Shown here one piece after another: positions 1-7,536 of a DNA stretch of 64,000 nt (positions within the stretch are counted from its first letter, which is position 1; each line of letters starts with the position of its first letter). Source of the stretch: an uncultured Solirubrobacterales bacterium. GTDB lineage: Bacteria; Actinomycetota; Thermoleophilia; Solirubrobacterales; JACPNS01. The notes under the pieces are model-generated. The model had not been told where the DNA came from. It saw only the letters and a list, made by a program, of their open reading frames with translations, and did no database searches. Location of the stretch: contig CAKZMQ010000007.1 of the NCBI GenBank assembly GCA_937128795.1, positions 290,247-354,246 on the forward strand. Reading direction: 5' to 3'. The position numbers were made by a program, and so were the translations under genes.

Positions 1-1
1 C

Positions 2-262
2 TGCTGGTTCGCGATCGTGATCATGGGCAAGCAGCCGAAGGGCCTGCAGGACGCGCTGCTGTTCGGTCTTAGCTACCCGGTGCGTTTGATGACGTACTAC
101 TGCCTATTGACCGAGGCGTGGCCGACCGAGTTCACCGACGACGCGGTGCAGGACGATCTCGCGTCACTGGGTGCGGCTCCCGCCGCCGCCGCAGCTCCGT
201 CAATGCCAGAACCACCTGCTCCTCCGCCACCTCCCACGCCGCCTGCGCCTCCGGCGCAGTAG
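2..262 (+). CDS. DUF4389-like membrane protein, C-terminal fragment
   Basis: The frame is open to the left window edge, so only the last 86 residues are present. The visible part starts inside a hydrophobic helix (CWFAIVIMGK) and runs through PKGLQDALLFGLSYPVRLMT and a YYCLLTEAWP segment. This resembles the end of DUF4389 domains, where a membrane helix is followed by RVxAYxxLLTDxYPPF. After that comes an acidic linker and a low-complexity Ala/Pro tail of about 30 residues that probably lies outside the membrane. The family has no established function. A hairpin with a T-run follows directly and probably ends the transcript. The family call rests on motif resemblance; the N-terminus is outside the window. 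Confidence 0.6.
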   Translation, partial: CWFAIVIMGKQPKGLQDALLFGLSYPVRLMTYYCLLTEAWPTEFTDDAVQDDLASLGAAPAAAAAPSMPEPPAPPPPPTPPAPPAQ

Positions 263-288
263 TTGGCTGAATCGCATCGCATGAAATT

Positions 289-319
289 GAGGGTCGGCCA
301 AGTGGTCGGCCCTCTTTTT
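289..319 (+). terminator. rho-independent terminator after the DUF4389-like gene
   Basis: An 11 bp stem (289-299 with 304-314, two G-T wobbles) with loop AAGT is followed by five T residues (315-319). It lies 27 bases after the stop codon of the upstream plus-strand gene, the expected place for an intrinsic terminator. Confidence 0.8.
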
Positions 320-362
320 CTGTCGCGGGTTCGTTTCGGCGAGGTCTGGCCGCGCTTGACTA

Positions 363-758
363 CTAGTAGTTCCCGCAGTAGCGAGTGACCGCGCCGTCGT
401 CGATCTGCACGTTGATGCGGTCGGTGCGAAAATCGAGCGTCACCACCTGCTGCTCACCGTCGACCACGACAGTCCTGACCGTTTGGTCGATCGACTCGGC
501 GAAATCCTCCGCATCAGAGAGCAATTTGCCTTCGATGTCTGAGAGCTCAAAGCCTTCGGGTGTGCCCTGCTCGCAGAGATACTCGACCTCAGACGTTGCG
601 CCTGAGTCGCCGTGAGTCTCGCCGCTGCCGGTGCGCTCCGCGTCGGCGACGAGGATCACGACCATCGCGATTACGGCGATCACCGCGAAGAAAATTGCTG
701 GCCAATGGGCGCGTGAGGCGTGCGGACCATGGTTGTGGGGTTTGCGGTGGTGCATCAT
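363..758 (-). CDS. membrane-anchored protein with peptidase-inhibitor I78-like domain
   Basis: The 131-residue protein has a His-rich cytoplasmic start (MMHHRKPHNH), one membrane helix at about residues 21-38, and an extracytoplasmic domain. The C-terminal part (about 76-131) reads like the inhibitor I78 fold: GKLLSDAEDFAES, then VTLDFRTDRINVQIDDGAV, matching the family pattern TxDYRPDRLNVxxDDGxV. Two cysteines (C62 and C128) flank the domain and could form a disulfide, as in many secreted I78 proteins. Known I78 members inhibit serine proteases such as elastase and subtilisin; whether this one does is inference. It starts at ATG 758 and lies on the same strand as the methyltransferase gene upstream, 23 bases away. 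Confidence 0.6.
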   Translation of the reverse strand: MMHHRKPHNHGPHASRAHWPAIFFAVIAVIAMVVILVADAERTGSGETHGDSGATSEVEYLCEQGTPEGFELSDIEGKLLSDAEDFAESIDQTVRTVVVDGEQQVVTLDFRTDRINVQIDDGAVTRYCGNY

Positions 759-781
759 TCGCCCAGACTAACGGCGGCTGA

Positions 782-1279
782 CTACGTCGTGCGGCGCGAG
801 AGGTGGTAGAGCGCAATTCCCGCGGCAACCGAGACATTCAGGGATTCCTTCCGGCCGTATTGAGGTATCTCCAGTGTCGCGTCGCAACTTGACACCACAG
901 CTTTGGGGAGGCCATCGGTTTCGCTGCCCAGAACCAGCGCAAACTCGGCGATCGGCAACTCGTAGTCGAATAGGTTGATCGCCTCGATTGATTGCTCGAG
1001 TGCGACTATTGCGGTGGCGCTTGGCAGGCGCTGAATGGCCTGCTGCGTAGTCGGTGCATGCGAGATACTCAGGGAGTTCTGAGCGCCGAGTGCCGTTTTC
1101 GCTATCGACTTGCTGTTGGCGGAAATGACGACCGGCGATCGATCGTCTTCCTCGCCCAGGTCGGGATATGGCGTTATCCCCACGCACACGAGTTCGCCGC
1201 CGCCCACCGCATCGAGCGTCCGCATGATCGACCCTACGTTGTAGGTGCTGCGAATGTTGTCCAGGATCACAACCGGCAT
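782..1279 (-). CDS. SpoU/TrmH-family RNA 2'-O-methyltransferase
   Basis: A 165-residue protein with the three SpoU motifs. Motif 1 is NIRSTYNVGSIMRT at about residues 8-21, motif 2 is FALVLGSETDGLP near 113-125, and motif 3 is LEIPQYGRKESLNVSVAAGI near 135-154. These form the trefoil knot that binds S-adenosylmethionine, and the Asn and Arg of motif 1 are the usual catalytic and RNA-binding residues. The length fits short TrmL/TrmH-type enzymes without an extra RNA-binding domain. The substrate (a tRNA or rRNA ribose) cannot be told from sequence alone. Start is ATG 1279. It may be cotranscribed with the acyl-CoA dehydrogenase gene, but a strong palindrome lies in the gap. Confidence 0.88.
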   Translation of the reverse strand: MPVVILDNIRSTYNVGSIMRTLDAVGGGELVCVGITPYPDLGEEDDRSPVVISANSKSIAKTALGAQNSLSISHAPTTQQAIQRLPSATAIVALEQSIEAINLFDYELPIAEFALVLGSETDGLPKAVVSSCDATLEIPQYGRKESLNVSVAAGIALYHLSRRTT

Positions 1280-1330
1280 GCCGCGATCCTAAGCGGCGAA
1301 CGTCGTCGCGGCTTGGCAACGATGGAAACT

Positions 1331-1378
1331 GCCGCGTGCCCTGTCCGCGAGGCGTGCCGCATGGACAGGGCATGCGGC
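1331..1378. repeat. dispersed palindromic repeat, copy 1
   Basis: Two 16-base arms (1331-1346 and 1363-1378) pair over their full length with one G-T wobble around a 16-base spacer. The arms contain TGCCCTGTCC and GGACAGGGCA. The same core recurs at 34878-34925 in another intergenic gap. No T-run follows, so it is not a typical terminator. A second small hairpin (1374-1388, loop GTA) overlaps its right edge. Confidence 0.7.
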
Positions 1379-1414
1379 GGTACGCCGCTTGCGAATCAGG
1401 TTTCGATCAGCGAT

Positions 1415-2560
1415 TCAGAGACCGAGCGTCGCGCCGATGATCTCGCGCTGAATTTCGCTGGTGCCGGCGAAGATCGTGCCGACGAGACCGGCGCGGACGT
1501 GCTTCTCCATGTCGTACTCCAGCGCATATCCGTAGCCGCCCATCATCTGCATGCCCTCGAGTGAGATCTGTTTGGCGACCTCGGTGCTCTTGAGCTTGGC
1601 CATCGATGCTTCTTTGGCGAATACGCGGTTCGGGTCTTCGTCGATCGCCTGCGCGATGTCGTAGATCAGCAGACGCAGACATTCGAGCTCGGTCGCCATG
1701 TCGGCAATGCGGTGCTTGAGCGCCTGGAAGGTGCCGATCGGCTTGCCGAACTGCTCGCGCTCCTTGACGTAACTCAGCGTGTCGTCGAACGCGCGCTGTG
1801 CGATGCCGAGGTACATACCCGAGAGGATGATCCGCTCGCTGTTGAGGCCTGTCATCAACTGCATCCAGCCCTTGCCCTCTTCGCCGAGCAGCGATGTGTC
1901 GGGAACGAAGCAGTCGGTGAAGAACACGTCGTTCACCTCGTGCGGGCCGGCGAGCGTCGGAATCGGGTGGATTTCCATACCTTCGGTGCCAGCCGGCACT
2001 CCGAGCATCGTGATGCCCTCGTGCTTGGGGCCATCGTTGTCGGTACGGACAATCGTCAGGATGTTCGACGCGATCGGCGCGTTTGAACACCAGGTCTTCT
2101 GCCCGTTGATCACGTATCCGCCATCGACCTTGTCGGCCTTGCAAGTCAACGAGCCGACGTCCGATCCTGCGCCGGGTTCACTCATCACGATCGCCTCTAC
2201 GTTGCCCTCGCAGATTCCGCCGAGGATGTTCTGTTTCTGCTCCTCGGTCCCGTGACGCTCATATGCGCCCTGGACAATCGCGGTCGTGCCGAAACCCGCC
2301 GCCGGGATCATTCCTTTGGCGATGCCCTCCAGGAAGATCGTCTGGTCGACGACCGTCCCACCGGCTCCACCGTATTCCTCGGGCACGGACACGCCCGTCC
2401 AGCCGAGCTCGCCGAGCTTGCGCATGATGTCCATGTTGGTGGGCTCGGTGCCCTCGGCGGTCAGCTTGTGCCGCTGCTCCATCGTGCCGCACTCGCGCTC
2501 GGCGAACTCGCTGATCGCCTCGCGAAAAGCGTTCTGTTCTGACGTGAATTTGACCGGCAT
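1415..2560 (-). CDS. acyl-CoA dehydrogenase (isovaleryl/long-chain-type catalytic base)
   Basis: A 381-residue FAD flavoprotein of standard family length that would oxidise an acyl-CoA to the 2-enoyl-CoA. The FAD and substrate signature IVMSEPGAGSDVGSL is at residues 124-138, and the C-terminal signature FAGTSEIQREII is at 364-375. The usual medium-chain base (the Glu in YEGT) is replaced by Ala365. A Glu at position 242 (GLNSERIILSG) lines up with the helix-G base of isovaleryl-CoA and long-chain acyl-CoA dehydrogenases, so the enzyme is probably active on branched or long substrates. Its ATG overlaps the thiolase stop by one base (TGATG), which implies translational coupling. The true substrate is unknown. 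Confidence 0.9.
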   Translation of the reverse strand: MPVKFTSEQNAFREAISEFAERECGTMEQRHKLTAEGTEPTNMDIMRKLGELGWTGVSVPEEYGGAGGTVVDQTIFLEGIAKGMIPAAGFGTTAIVQGAYERHGTEEQKQNILGGICEGNVEAIVMSEPGAGSDVGSLTCKADKVDGGYVINGQKTWCSNAPIASNILTIVRTDNDGPKHEGITMLGVPAGTEGMEIHPIPTLAGPHEVNDVFFTDCFVPDTSLLGEEGKGWMQLMTGLNSERIILSGMYLGIAQRAFDDTLSYVKEREQFGKPIGTFQALKHRIADMATELECLRLLIYDIAQAIDEDPNRVFAKEASMAKLKSTEVAKQISLEGMQMMGGYGYALEYDMEKHVRAGLVGTIFAGTSEIQREIIGATLGL

Positions 2561-3786
2561 CAGGCAGCCACCGGAGCTTCGGACTTGACCGCAGGCTTGT
2601 ACACGGTCACGACGGCCGCGCCGCCGAGTCCGATGTTGTGCTGCAGTCCGACCTTTGCGCCCTCGACCTGGCGCTTGTCCGCGTCACCGCGAATCTGCCA
2701 AGTCAGCTCGGAGGCCTGCGCGAGACCGGTGGCGCCGAGCGGGTGACCCTTGCTGATCAGCCCGCCGGAGGGATTGACGACCCACTTGCCCCCATAGGTC
2801 GTGTCTTCGGATTCGACCAGATCGTGGCCATGGCCGACCTCGGCCATACCGAGCGCCTCGTAGGTGATCAATTCGTTTGCGGAGAAGCAGTCGTGCAGCT
2901 CGATCACGTCGACGTCATCGATCGTCAGGTCTGCCTCTTCGAGCGCCTGTTCTGCGGCGGTCTTCGACATGTCGAACCCGACGAGGTTGATCGAGGACGC
3001 ACCCTCGAAGGTGCTCTCCATGTCGGTGACCATCGCCTGCCCGGCGATTTCCACCGCCTGGTCCCAAAGGTTGTGCTTGTCGACGAACTCCTCGCTGGCG
3101 ATCACCACTGCGCCGGAGCCGTCGGAGGTCGGCGAGCACTGCAGCTTGGTCAGCGGCGTGTGGATCTCCTTGGCTTCCTTGATCTCGTCGAGCGTGTACT
3201 CGTCCTGAAACTGTGCGTAGGGGTTGTTGACCGAGTGCTTGTGGTTTTTCCAGCCGATCCAGGCGTAGTGCTCAGGCTTGGAGCCGTACTTCTCCATGTG
3301 CTCGCGACCGGCGTTTCCGAACATCTGCGGTGCCGGCGGCGACTCTTCCCATCCGCCTCGACCCTCGATCATCGTCATCACGTGCTTGTCCATCGGATTC
3401 GTGCGATCGAGAAACTTCGCGCCGAGCGAACCCTTTTCCATCTTCTCGAATCCGACGGCGATTGCACAGTCGACGAGGCCGCCCTTGACCGCTTGGCGCG
3501 CCATGTACAGCGCACTCGACCCGGTCGAGCAGTTGTTGTTGACGTTTACGACCGGGATTCCGGTGAGGCCCAGCCCATAGATTGCGCGCTGGCCGGCGGT
3601 GCTGTCGCCGTAGCAATAGCCGACATAGGCCTGCTCTACCTCTTTGTAGTCGATACCCGCGTCCTCGAGCGCCTTGGTGCCGGCCTCGAGCACCATGTCC
3701 GGGTAGTCCCATTCCTTGGAACCCGGCTTCTCGAACTTGGTCATGCCGACGCCGATCACGAACGTCCGGTTTGCTGCGTGTGCCAT
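2560..3786 (-). CDS. SCP-x-type thiolase / lipid-transfer family acetyl-CoA acyltransferase
   Basis: A 408-residue thiolase of the SCP-x class that would cleave 3-ketoacyl-CoA with CoA, the last step of beta-oxidation-like degradation. The nucleophile Cys86 is in [10 protein letters not shown]. The conserved [10 protein letters not shown] and [14 protein letters not shown] segments are present. The C-terminal catalytic loop is [12 protein letters not shown], with His where classical thiolases have Cys; this is usual in SCP-x-like proteins. A good ribosome site (AGGAG) precedes the ATG. It is first in an operon with the acyl-CoA dehydrogenase and divergent from a TetR regulator, so it is probably induced by an acyl-CoA or lipid signal. 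The SCP2 domain itself is absent. Confidence 0.9.
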   Translation of the reverse strand: MAHAANRTFVIGVGMTKFEKPGSKEWDYPDMVLEAGTKALEDAGIDYKEVEQAYVGYCYGDSTAGQRAIYGLGLTGIPVVNVNNNCSTGSSALYMARQAVKGGLVDCAIAVGFEKMEKGSLGAKFLDRTNPMDKHVMTMIEGRGGWEESPPAPQMFGNAGREHMEKYGSKPEHYAWIGWKNHKHSVNNPYAQFQDEYTLDEIKEAKEIHTPLTKLQCSPTSDGSGAVVIASEEFVDKHNLWDQAVEIAGQAMVTDMESTFEGASSINLVGFDMSKTAAEQALEEADLTIDDVDVIELHDCFSANELITYEALGMAEVGHGHDLVESEDTTYGGKWVVNPSGGLISKGHPLGATGLAQASELTWQIRGDADKRQVEGAKVGLQHNIGLGGAAVVTVYKPAVKSEAPVAA

Positions 3787-3811
3787 CTCAAATCTCCTGG
3801 GAAAAGTGTTT

Positions 3812-3835
3812 CGCTTGTTGAGCGTTCAGCAAGCG
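3812..3835. promoter_or_regulatory. palindromic operator candidate for the adjacent TetR regulator
   Basis: Two 10-base arms (CGCTTGTTGA and TCAGCAAGCG) with one mismatch surround GCGT in the 72 bp gap between the divergent thiolase and tetR genes. Size, symmetry and place fit a TetR dimer site that controls both promoters. Binding is inference. Confidence 0.65.
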
Positions 3836-3858
3836 GGATAGTACCTTGTCATCGAACG

Positions 3859-4491
3859 ATGTCTATCAAGACCCCCGAAGATTCTCGTAACCTGCGCCAG
3901 ATCCAAGCCGACGACGCGCGTCGTCGGCTGATCGAAGCGGCCTCCGCCCTCTTTGCCGAACGCGGCTACGCGGACAGCTCGGTTGCCGCGATCGGCGATG
4001 CGGCTGGCGCGTCGCGGGGGCTGGTGAACCACCATTTCGGTTCAAAGGAGAATCTGCTCTGGGCCGTCATCGAAGCCCACATATTCGAGTGGGAACATGA
4101 TGTCGTCGCTCCGGCGATCGCCGACAAGCGAGGTCTAGGGGCGCTGAAGGCGATGATTTTCGCGCATCTGGAGCTGACGCAGACCAAGCCGGAGCGGATG
4201 TTTCTGCTGTATCGCCTGATGGGTGAAGCGCTCGATCCGCGCAATGACCTTCACGACGAATTCGCCGAACTGCACAAGCGCTGGCGCGAACTCGGACTGC
4301 ATTGGTGGAATGAGGGCATCGAGGACGGACAGATCGATCCTGGAATCGATCAGGATGCGAATGCGTCGATGATCATCGGATCGGTTCGGGGCATGACGTT
4401 CGACTGGTTGATCGCGCCGGACAGTTTTGATCTTGAAGCCGCGTACCAGCAGTTCTGGGACATGCTCGAGCGGTTTCTCGCGCCTCGCTGA
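3859..4491 (+). CDS. TetR-family transcriptional regulator
   Basis: A 210-residue protein with an N-terminal TetR DNA-binding domain: RRRLIEAASALFAERGYADS leads into the helix-turn-helix VAAIGDAAGASRGLVNHHFG (about residues 40-60). The remaining residues form the helical ligand-binding and dimerisation domain with no recognisable ligand signature. Start is ATG 3859; the reading frame stays open further upstream, but only antisense to the thiolase gene. No clear ribosome site is seen, so the mRNA may be leaderless. The gene is divergent from the thiolase/acyl-CoA dehydrogenase operon across a palindrome, which suggests control of that lipid-degradation pair and of itself. Confidence 0.9.
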   Translation: MSIKTPEDSRNLRQIQADDARRRLIEAASALFAERGYADSSVAAIGDAAGASRGLVNHHFGSKENLLWAVIEAHIFEWEHDVVAPAIADKRGLGALKAMIFAHLELTQTKPERMFLLYRLMGEALDPRNDLHDEFAELHKRWRELGLHWWNEGIEDGQIDPGIDQDANASMIIGSVRGMTFDWLIAPDSFDLEAAYQQFWDMLERFLAPR

Positions 4492-4505
4492 GTCCTCACG
4501 GACTC
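4490..4505. terminator. short hairpin between convergent genes
   Basis: A perfect 6 bp stem (GAGTCC/GGACTC) with loop TCAC begins at the tetR stop codon, in the 39-base gap between convergent genes. There is no T-run, so it is at best a weak terminator. Confidence 0.3.
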
Positions 4506-4530
4506 GGCGGCGACTTGCACAGAAGTACGA

Positions 4531-4857
4531 CTACCAGTCCGGGAGTTCGTGCGGAAGCGGTGCGCCCTGCGAGCCGCCGGACTTGCCGTCGGAACTTGCC
4601 ATCGCAAACTGTTGATCCGATCCGGCCGCTTTGCGCTGCTGCAGCGGTGAGGGGGCGCGGCCAGCCGCATACCCGTGCGGCACGGAAGCGGTGGTGCCAG
4701 TCACGTACAGCGGCGTCAGCGACGAGACGCGCTCGACGTGCTTGACCTTGATCGGTTTGGGCGGCTTCGACGCTTCCTGCTTGAAGCTGGGCTTCGGCCC
4801 GAAGACCAGGAATGTCATGACCACGACCACAAGGATCGCGAGGGTGTTGGTGTCCAT
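4531..4857 (-). CDS. small single-pass membrane protein of unknown function
   Basis: A 108-residue protein with one N-terminal membrane helix (TNTLAILVVVVMTFLVFG, residues 3-20). A basic stretch (KPSFKQEASKPPKPIKVKH) follows, then a Ser/Gly/Gln-rich tail with no recognisable domain. The ATG at 4857 is chosen because it has a good ribosome site (GGAAGGAA, about 6 bases upstream) and places the helix at the start; the frame is open about 55 codons further but without such support. It is convergent with tetR and divergent from the DCC-family gene. I do not recognise it. Confidence 0.6.
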   Translation of the reverse strand: MDTNTLAILVVVVMTFLVFGPKPSFKQEASKPPKPIKVKHVERVSSLTPLYVTGTTASVPHGYAAGRAPSPLQQRKAAGSDQQFAMASSDGKSGGSQGAPLPHELPDW

Positions 4858-5048
4858 TTCGGTTCCTTCCGAGATTTTCGGCTTGGCCGTAGAGCACGCG
4901 TCGCGCAGCGACCACGGCCCGGTCGCCAGGTGGCAAAGATCTGCTTTGCCGTTCGAGTTGAGATCGGGTAGATGCAGAGCCGAGTGCCGAGCACCCCGAT
5001 AGCTCCAAGATATGAGCCACACAAGGGTTTGGCAAGTGTGAAAAGTGG

Positions 5049-5513
5049 GTGAGCGACAATGCGCTGATGAGCGGCGCGGTCACGACGATCTTCTACGACG
5101 CTGGATGCGGGTTTTGTAGACGCGTATTGCGCGTCGTTCTGAGAGTGGATCATTTCGCCGGGCGCATGCTCAAAGCTCAGGCGATTCAGGATCCACGGTC
5201 TGCGGATGCTCTGGCCGAGCTGTCGCCGGACGAACAACTGGAGTCATGGCATCTCTGCCTGCCCAACGGGTCGGTCGTTTCTGGCGGTGCGGCGATTCCG
5301 GCGCTGCTGCGCGTTTGGGGTTGGCCCGAGTGGATGCCGGCGCTGTTCGAGCGATTCCCGGACGCAACCGACGCGAGCTATCGCTGGGTGGCGCACCATC
5401 GGGCGCGGCTCGGGCGATTGACAAGTTGGGTTCCCGACCTGCCGGAGACTGGCGCGGCCGGGACCGTAGGACAAGAAAACAACACCGCCGAACGAGAAAA
5501 CCCGCCGCGCTGA
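5049..5513 (+). CDS. DUF393 (DCC family) thiol-disulfide oxidoreductase-like protein
   Basis: The protein has 154 residues from GTG 5049, or 148 from ATG 5067; neither start has a strong ribosome site. Near the N-terminus it carries FYDAGCGFCRRV, the DUF393 motif (classically YDGDCPFC) with the CxxC pair kept. Further family features are the SxxAIPALLRxWG helix and a WVAHHRARLG segment near the end. DUF393 proteins are predicted thioredoxin-like redox proteins, but few have been studied. The last 25 residues are hydrophilic and variable. A tRNA-Val gene follows on the other strand. Confidence 0.8.
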   Translation: MSDNALMSGAVTTIFYDAGCGFCRRVLRVVLRVDHFAGRMLKAQAIQDPRSADALAELSPDEQLESWHLCLPNGSVVSGGAAIPALLRVWGWPEWMPALFERFPDATDASYRWVAHHRARLGRLTSWVPDLPETGAAGTVGQENNTAERENPPR

Positions 5514-5532
5514 CGCGCGACGGGCCAAGGAG

Positions 5533-5605
5533 TGGGCGTTACTGGGCTCGAACCAGTGACCCCCAGCTTGTCGAGCTGGTGCTCTCCCAACTGAGCTAAA
5601 CGCCC
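5533..5605 (-). tRNA. tRNA-Val (GAC)
   Basis: A 73-base cloverleaf. The acceptor stem is GGGCGTT with AACGCCC and discriminator A. The D arm is GCTC AGTTGGGA GAGC. The anticodon stem CCAGC/GCTGG holds loop TCGACAA with anticodon GAC. The T arm is ACTGG TTCGAGC CCAGT. The 3' CCA is not encoded. Confidence 0.95.
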
Positions 5606-5672
5606 CTGCGAGGGGTCAGGTTAGCGAAACGGACGCATTCTCAGAATCGTTGGAAGCGCCATGTTGAGGTCG

Positions 5673-6638
5673 TCAGACCGCCGACCTCGTGGCCTTGAGC
5701 CGATGGATCATCTGCTCAAACACGTCTTTGCTCGTGTGCTGAGGCTCCCACGTGGGAAGCGCCTGCTTGATTCGATCGTTCGATGCCAGGAACGGATACT
5801 TGAAGAAGTCCACGAACGAAGGTGGAATTTCGACGTTCGGCATTTTCAGGCGCCACATGCCGCTCGTCAGACCGGTGAAGGATTCCTCGCGCACCCCTCG
5901 GACCTCAAGACCCGCGAGCGCCGCACATTGGTGCCAAGTGATTTCTCCGTCTGGCGTCAGGTTGAAGACCCCGGGCTGCTGCGTTTCGAGCAGCTGCGCG
6001 ATGCCCTCGACCGCATCGTCCACGTGGATGAACTGTGTCGGCTGATCACCGGTGCCGAAGTCGGGGAAAAACGCCTGGCTCTCCCACATACGAACGAGGT
6101 GGTTGTCCGCGCCAGGACCGAAGACTGTGCACGGTCTGATGATCGTCATCGTCCGCTGGCGATGAAGCGTCGCCCAGAGCTGCGCGATGCGGTCGGCCTC
6201 CGCCGCGTGGCGGGCGTAGACGTAGCGCGCGTGGCCGTGGACGGGCTGAGACTCGCTGATCGGCACCGGATTGTTCGGCCAGGGGCCATACGCCATCGTC
6301 GCCGAAGTCACAGCTACGCGCCCGATTCCGGATGCCGCCGCTGCCGCGAGCACGTTGAACGTTCCGTTGACGTTGGTGTCGTACATGTCGGGTTCGTCGT
6401 GCGTCGGGTCGACCACGAAAGCCATGTGCAAAAGCACGTCAGGGCGCTCTTCAACGATCGTCGCGGTCAGCGCATCGGCTTCACGCACGTCGAGTTGACG
6501 ATATGAGCTGCCTTGCGGCTGGAACTCCGGCGGACGCAGATCCGCATTTACGACGGCGTCGGCCTTCTTGCCGGCAGCGAGCCGCTCAACTACACGCGAT
6601 CCGACATATCCAGATCCGCCGGTGACCAAATACCGCAA
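5673..6638 (-). CDS. NAD-dependent epimerase/dehydratase (extended SDR), atypical active site
   Basis: A 321-residue extended short-chain dehydrogenase. The Rossmann motif is LVTGGSGYVGS (residues 4-14), and the Ser/Thr region is VTSATMAYGPWP (110-121). The expected YxxxK site reads YARHA at 141-145, so the catalytic Lys is Ala; this is unusual and may change or abolish redox chemistry. The C-terminal half has FIHVDDAVEGIAQLL, typical of sugar-nucleotide epimerase-like proteins. The start is a TTG at 6638 with AAAGG upstream, in front of MRYLVTGG. It stands alone between tRNA genes, and the substrate is unknown. Confidence 0.8.
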   Translation of the reverse strand: MRYLVTGGSGYVGSRVVERLAAGKKADAVVNADLRPPEFQPQGSSYRQLDVREADALTATIVEERPDVLLHMAFVVDPTHDEPDMYDTNVNGTFNVLAAAAASGIGRVAVTSATMAYGPWPNNPVPISESQPVHGHARYVYARHAAEADRIAQLWATLHRQRTMTIIRPCTVFGPGADNHLVRMWESQAFFPDFGTGDQPTQFIHVDDAVEGIAQLLETQQPGVFNLTPDGEITWHQCAALAGLEVRGVREESFTGLTSGMWRLKMPNVEIPPSFVDFFKYPFLASNDRIKQALPTWEPQHTSKDVFEQMIHRLKATRSAV

Positions 6639-6762
6639 CTCACGCCTTTCGCCGAGGTTTTTACTAAAGACTGGGTCATAAAGGATTCCGTGATCCCGTC
6701 GATAAAAGAAAACATAGAACTAACGGATCAACCACGCGATTGCGGTTGGTGGAACGTTCTAG

Positions 6763-6792
6763 AAAAGGGCCCCTTCGGGGGCCCTTTTTTTT
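6763..6792. terminator. strong bidirectional terminator hairpin
   Basis: An 11-base stem (AAAAGGGCCCC, 6763-6773) pairs with GGGGCCCTTTT around TTCG, followed by eight T on the plus strand and a four-T end on the minus strand. It lies downstream of tRNA-Cys (minus strand) and probably ends that transcript. Confidence 0.85.
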
Positions 6793-6814
6793 CAACCTCT
6801 GACCTTGCAGGTAG

Positions 6815-6885
6815 AGGCGACGACCGGAATCGAACCGGTGTAAACGGCTTTGCAGGCCGCTGCGTAACCATTCCGCCACGTCGCC
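6815..6885 (-). tRNA. tRNA-Cys (GCA)
   Basis: A 71-base cloverleaf. The acceptor stem is GGCGACG/CGTCGCC with discriminator T, the U73 expected for Cys. The anticodon stem GCGGC/GCCGT holds loop CTGCAAA with anticodon GCA. The T arm is ACCGG TTCGATT CCGGT. The 3' CCA is not encoded. Confidence 0.95.
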
Positions 6886-6996
6886 AAGTCGGGGTGAATT
6901 CCATCTTCCCCCGCGGGCAGCAAGGTTAGTGGACGCGAAATCTGCGACTTGGTCGCCCGCCCGAATGCAGGCCACACCCCCCGTCGTTCGCGCGGC

Positions 6997-7002
6997 TACA
7001 AT
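6997..7002 (+). promoter_or_regulatory. -10 box candidate for tRNA-Gly
   Basis: TACAAT lies 12 bases before the mature 5' end of tRNA-Gly. No convincing -35 hexamer is visible at the right distance. Confidence 0.4.
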
Positions 7003-7014
7003 CCTCGGTACCTC

Positions 7015-7088
7015 GCGGATGTAGCTCAGTTGGCTAGAGCGTCTGCTTGCCATGCAGAAGGTCGAGGGTTCGAGTCCCTTCATCCGCT
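7015..7088 (+). tRNA. tRNA-Gly (GCC)
   Basis: A 74-base cloverleaf. The acceptor stem is GCGGATG/CATCCGC with discriminator T. The D arm is GCTC AGTTGGCTA GAGC. The anticodon stem TCTGC/GCAGA holds loop TTGCCAT with anticodon GCC. The T loop is TTCGAGT. The 3' CCA is not encoded. Confidence 0.95.
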
Positions 7089-7097
7089 TCACGCCGT

Positions 7098-7118
7098 GCC
7101 GGGCCCGAAACGCCCGGC
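7098..7118 (+). terminator. GC-rich hairpin after tRNA-Gly
   Basis: A perfect 7 bp stem (GCCGGGC/GCCCGGC) with loop CCGAAAC starts 10 bases after tRNA-Gly. No T-run follows, so it may be a weak terminator or a processing stop. Confidence 0.45.
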
Positions 7119-7131
7119 CAAACAGCACAGT

Positions 7132-7536
7132 TCAGAGCGCGGCCGCGTCGAGAGCCTGATTGACCAATGCGTCGGCGTCTTTGTTCTCAGCTCGTGGAAC
7201 CGAACGAATTCTCCACGTTTCAAATTCACCGAAGGCGGCGACCGCCTGGGCGTACAGCGGCTTCATGTCCGGGTGCTTGACCTTGTAGTCGCCATTCACC
7301 TGCTTCTGTACGAGTTCCGAGTCGTTCACGACCTCCACCTCGCTGGCGCCCAACTCTTTTGCGCGTTCTAGGCCGAGAATCAACGCTTTGTACTCGGCGA
7401 CGTTGTTGGTCGCCACGCCGATCGCTTCCTTGGCGTCGGCGATGACCTCGCCCTCGGGAGTGCTCAGCACAGCAGCGATCGCCGCTGGGCCGGGATTCCC
7501 GCGCGCACCTCCGTCGACGTGGACGATCAGTTTCAT
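7132..7536 (-). CDS. RNase HI-like protein (short reverse-transcriptase-like RNase H fold)
   Basis: A 134-residue protein starting MKLIVHVDGGARGNPGPA. The four RNase HI carboxylates are present: D8 in HVDGG, E48 in NNVAEYKAL, D72 in VVNDSELV and D122 in ENKDADALVNQAL. It should therefore be able to cut the RNA strand of RNA-DNA hybrids. It lacks the basic protrusion of E. coli RNase HI and is close to the RVT_3-type proteins found in actinobacteria and archaea. Start ATG 7536 overlaps the stop of the upstream zinc-ribbon gene by ATGA, so the two are translationally coupled; the frame is open further upstream but only inside that gene. A type II RNase H is also encoded at 17178-17825. Confidence 0.85.
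   Translation of the reverse strand: MKLIVHVDGGARGNPGPAAIAAVLSTPEGEVIADAKEAIGVATNNVAEYKALILGLERAKELGASEVEVVNDSELVQKQVNGDYKVKHPDMKPLYAQAVAAFGEFETWRIRSVPRAENKDADALVNQALDAAAL

Noticed and set aside
2638..3858. In-frame upstream extension of the TetR frame, giving a 617-codon open frame
   Set aside because: It is antisense to the thiolase gene; the protein before residue MSIKTPED has no known domain and the TetR domain starts at ATG 3859.
4496..5083. 195-codon minus-strand frame overlapping the small membrane protein
   Set aside because: It has no motif, and the alternative frame has a good ribosome site and a membrane helix.
5533..7088. Genomic island bounded by the tRNA genes
   Set aside because: Between the three tRNA genes there is only one SDR gene, no integrase, and no direct repeats of tRNA ends were noticed.
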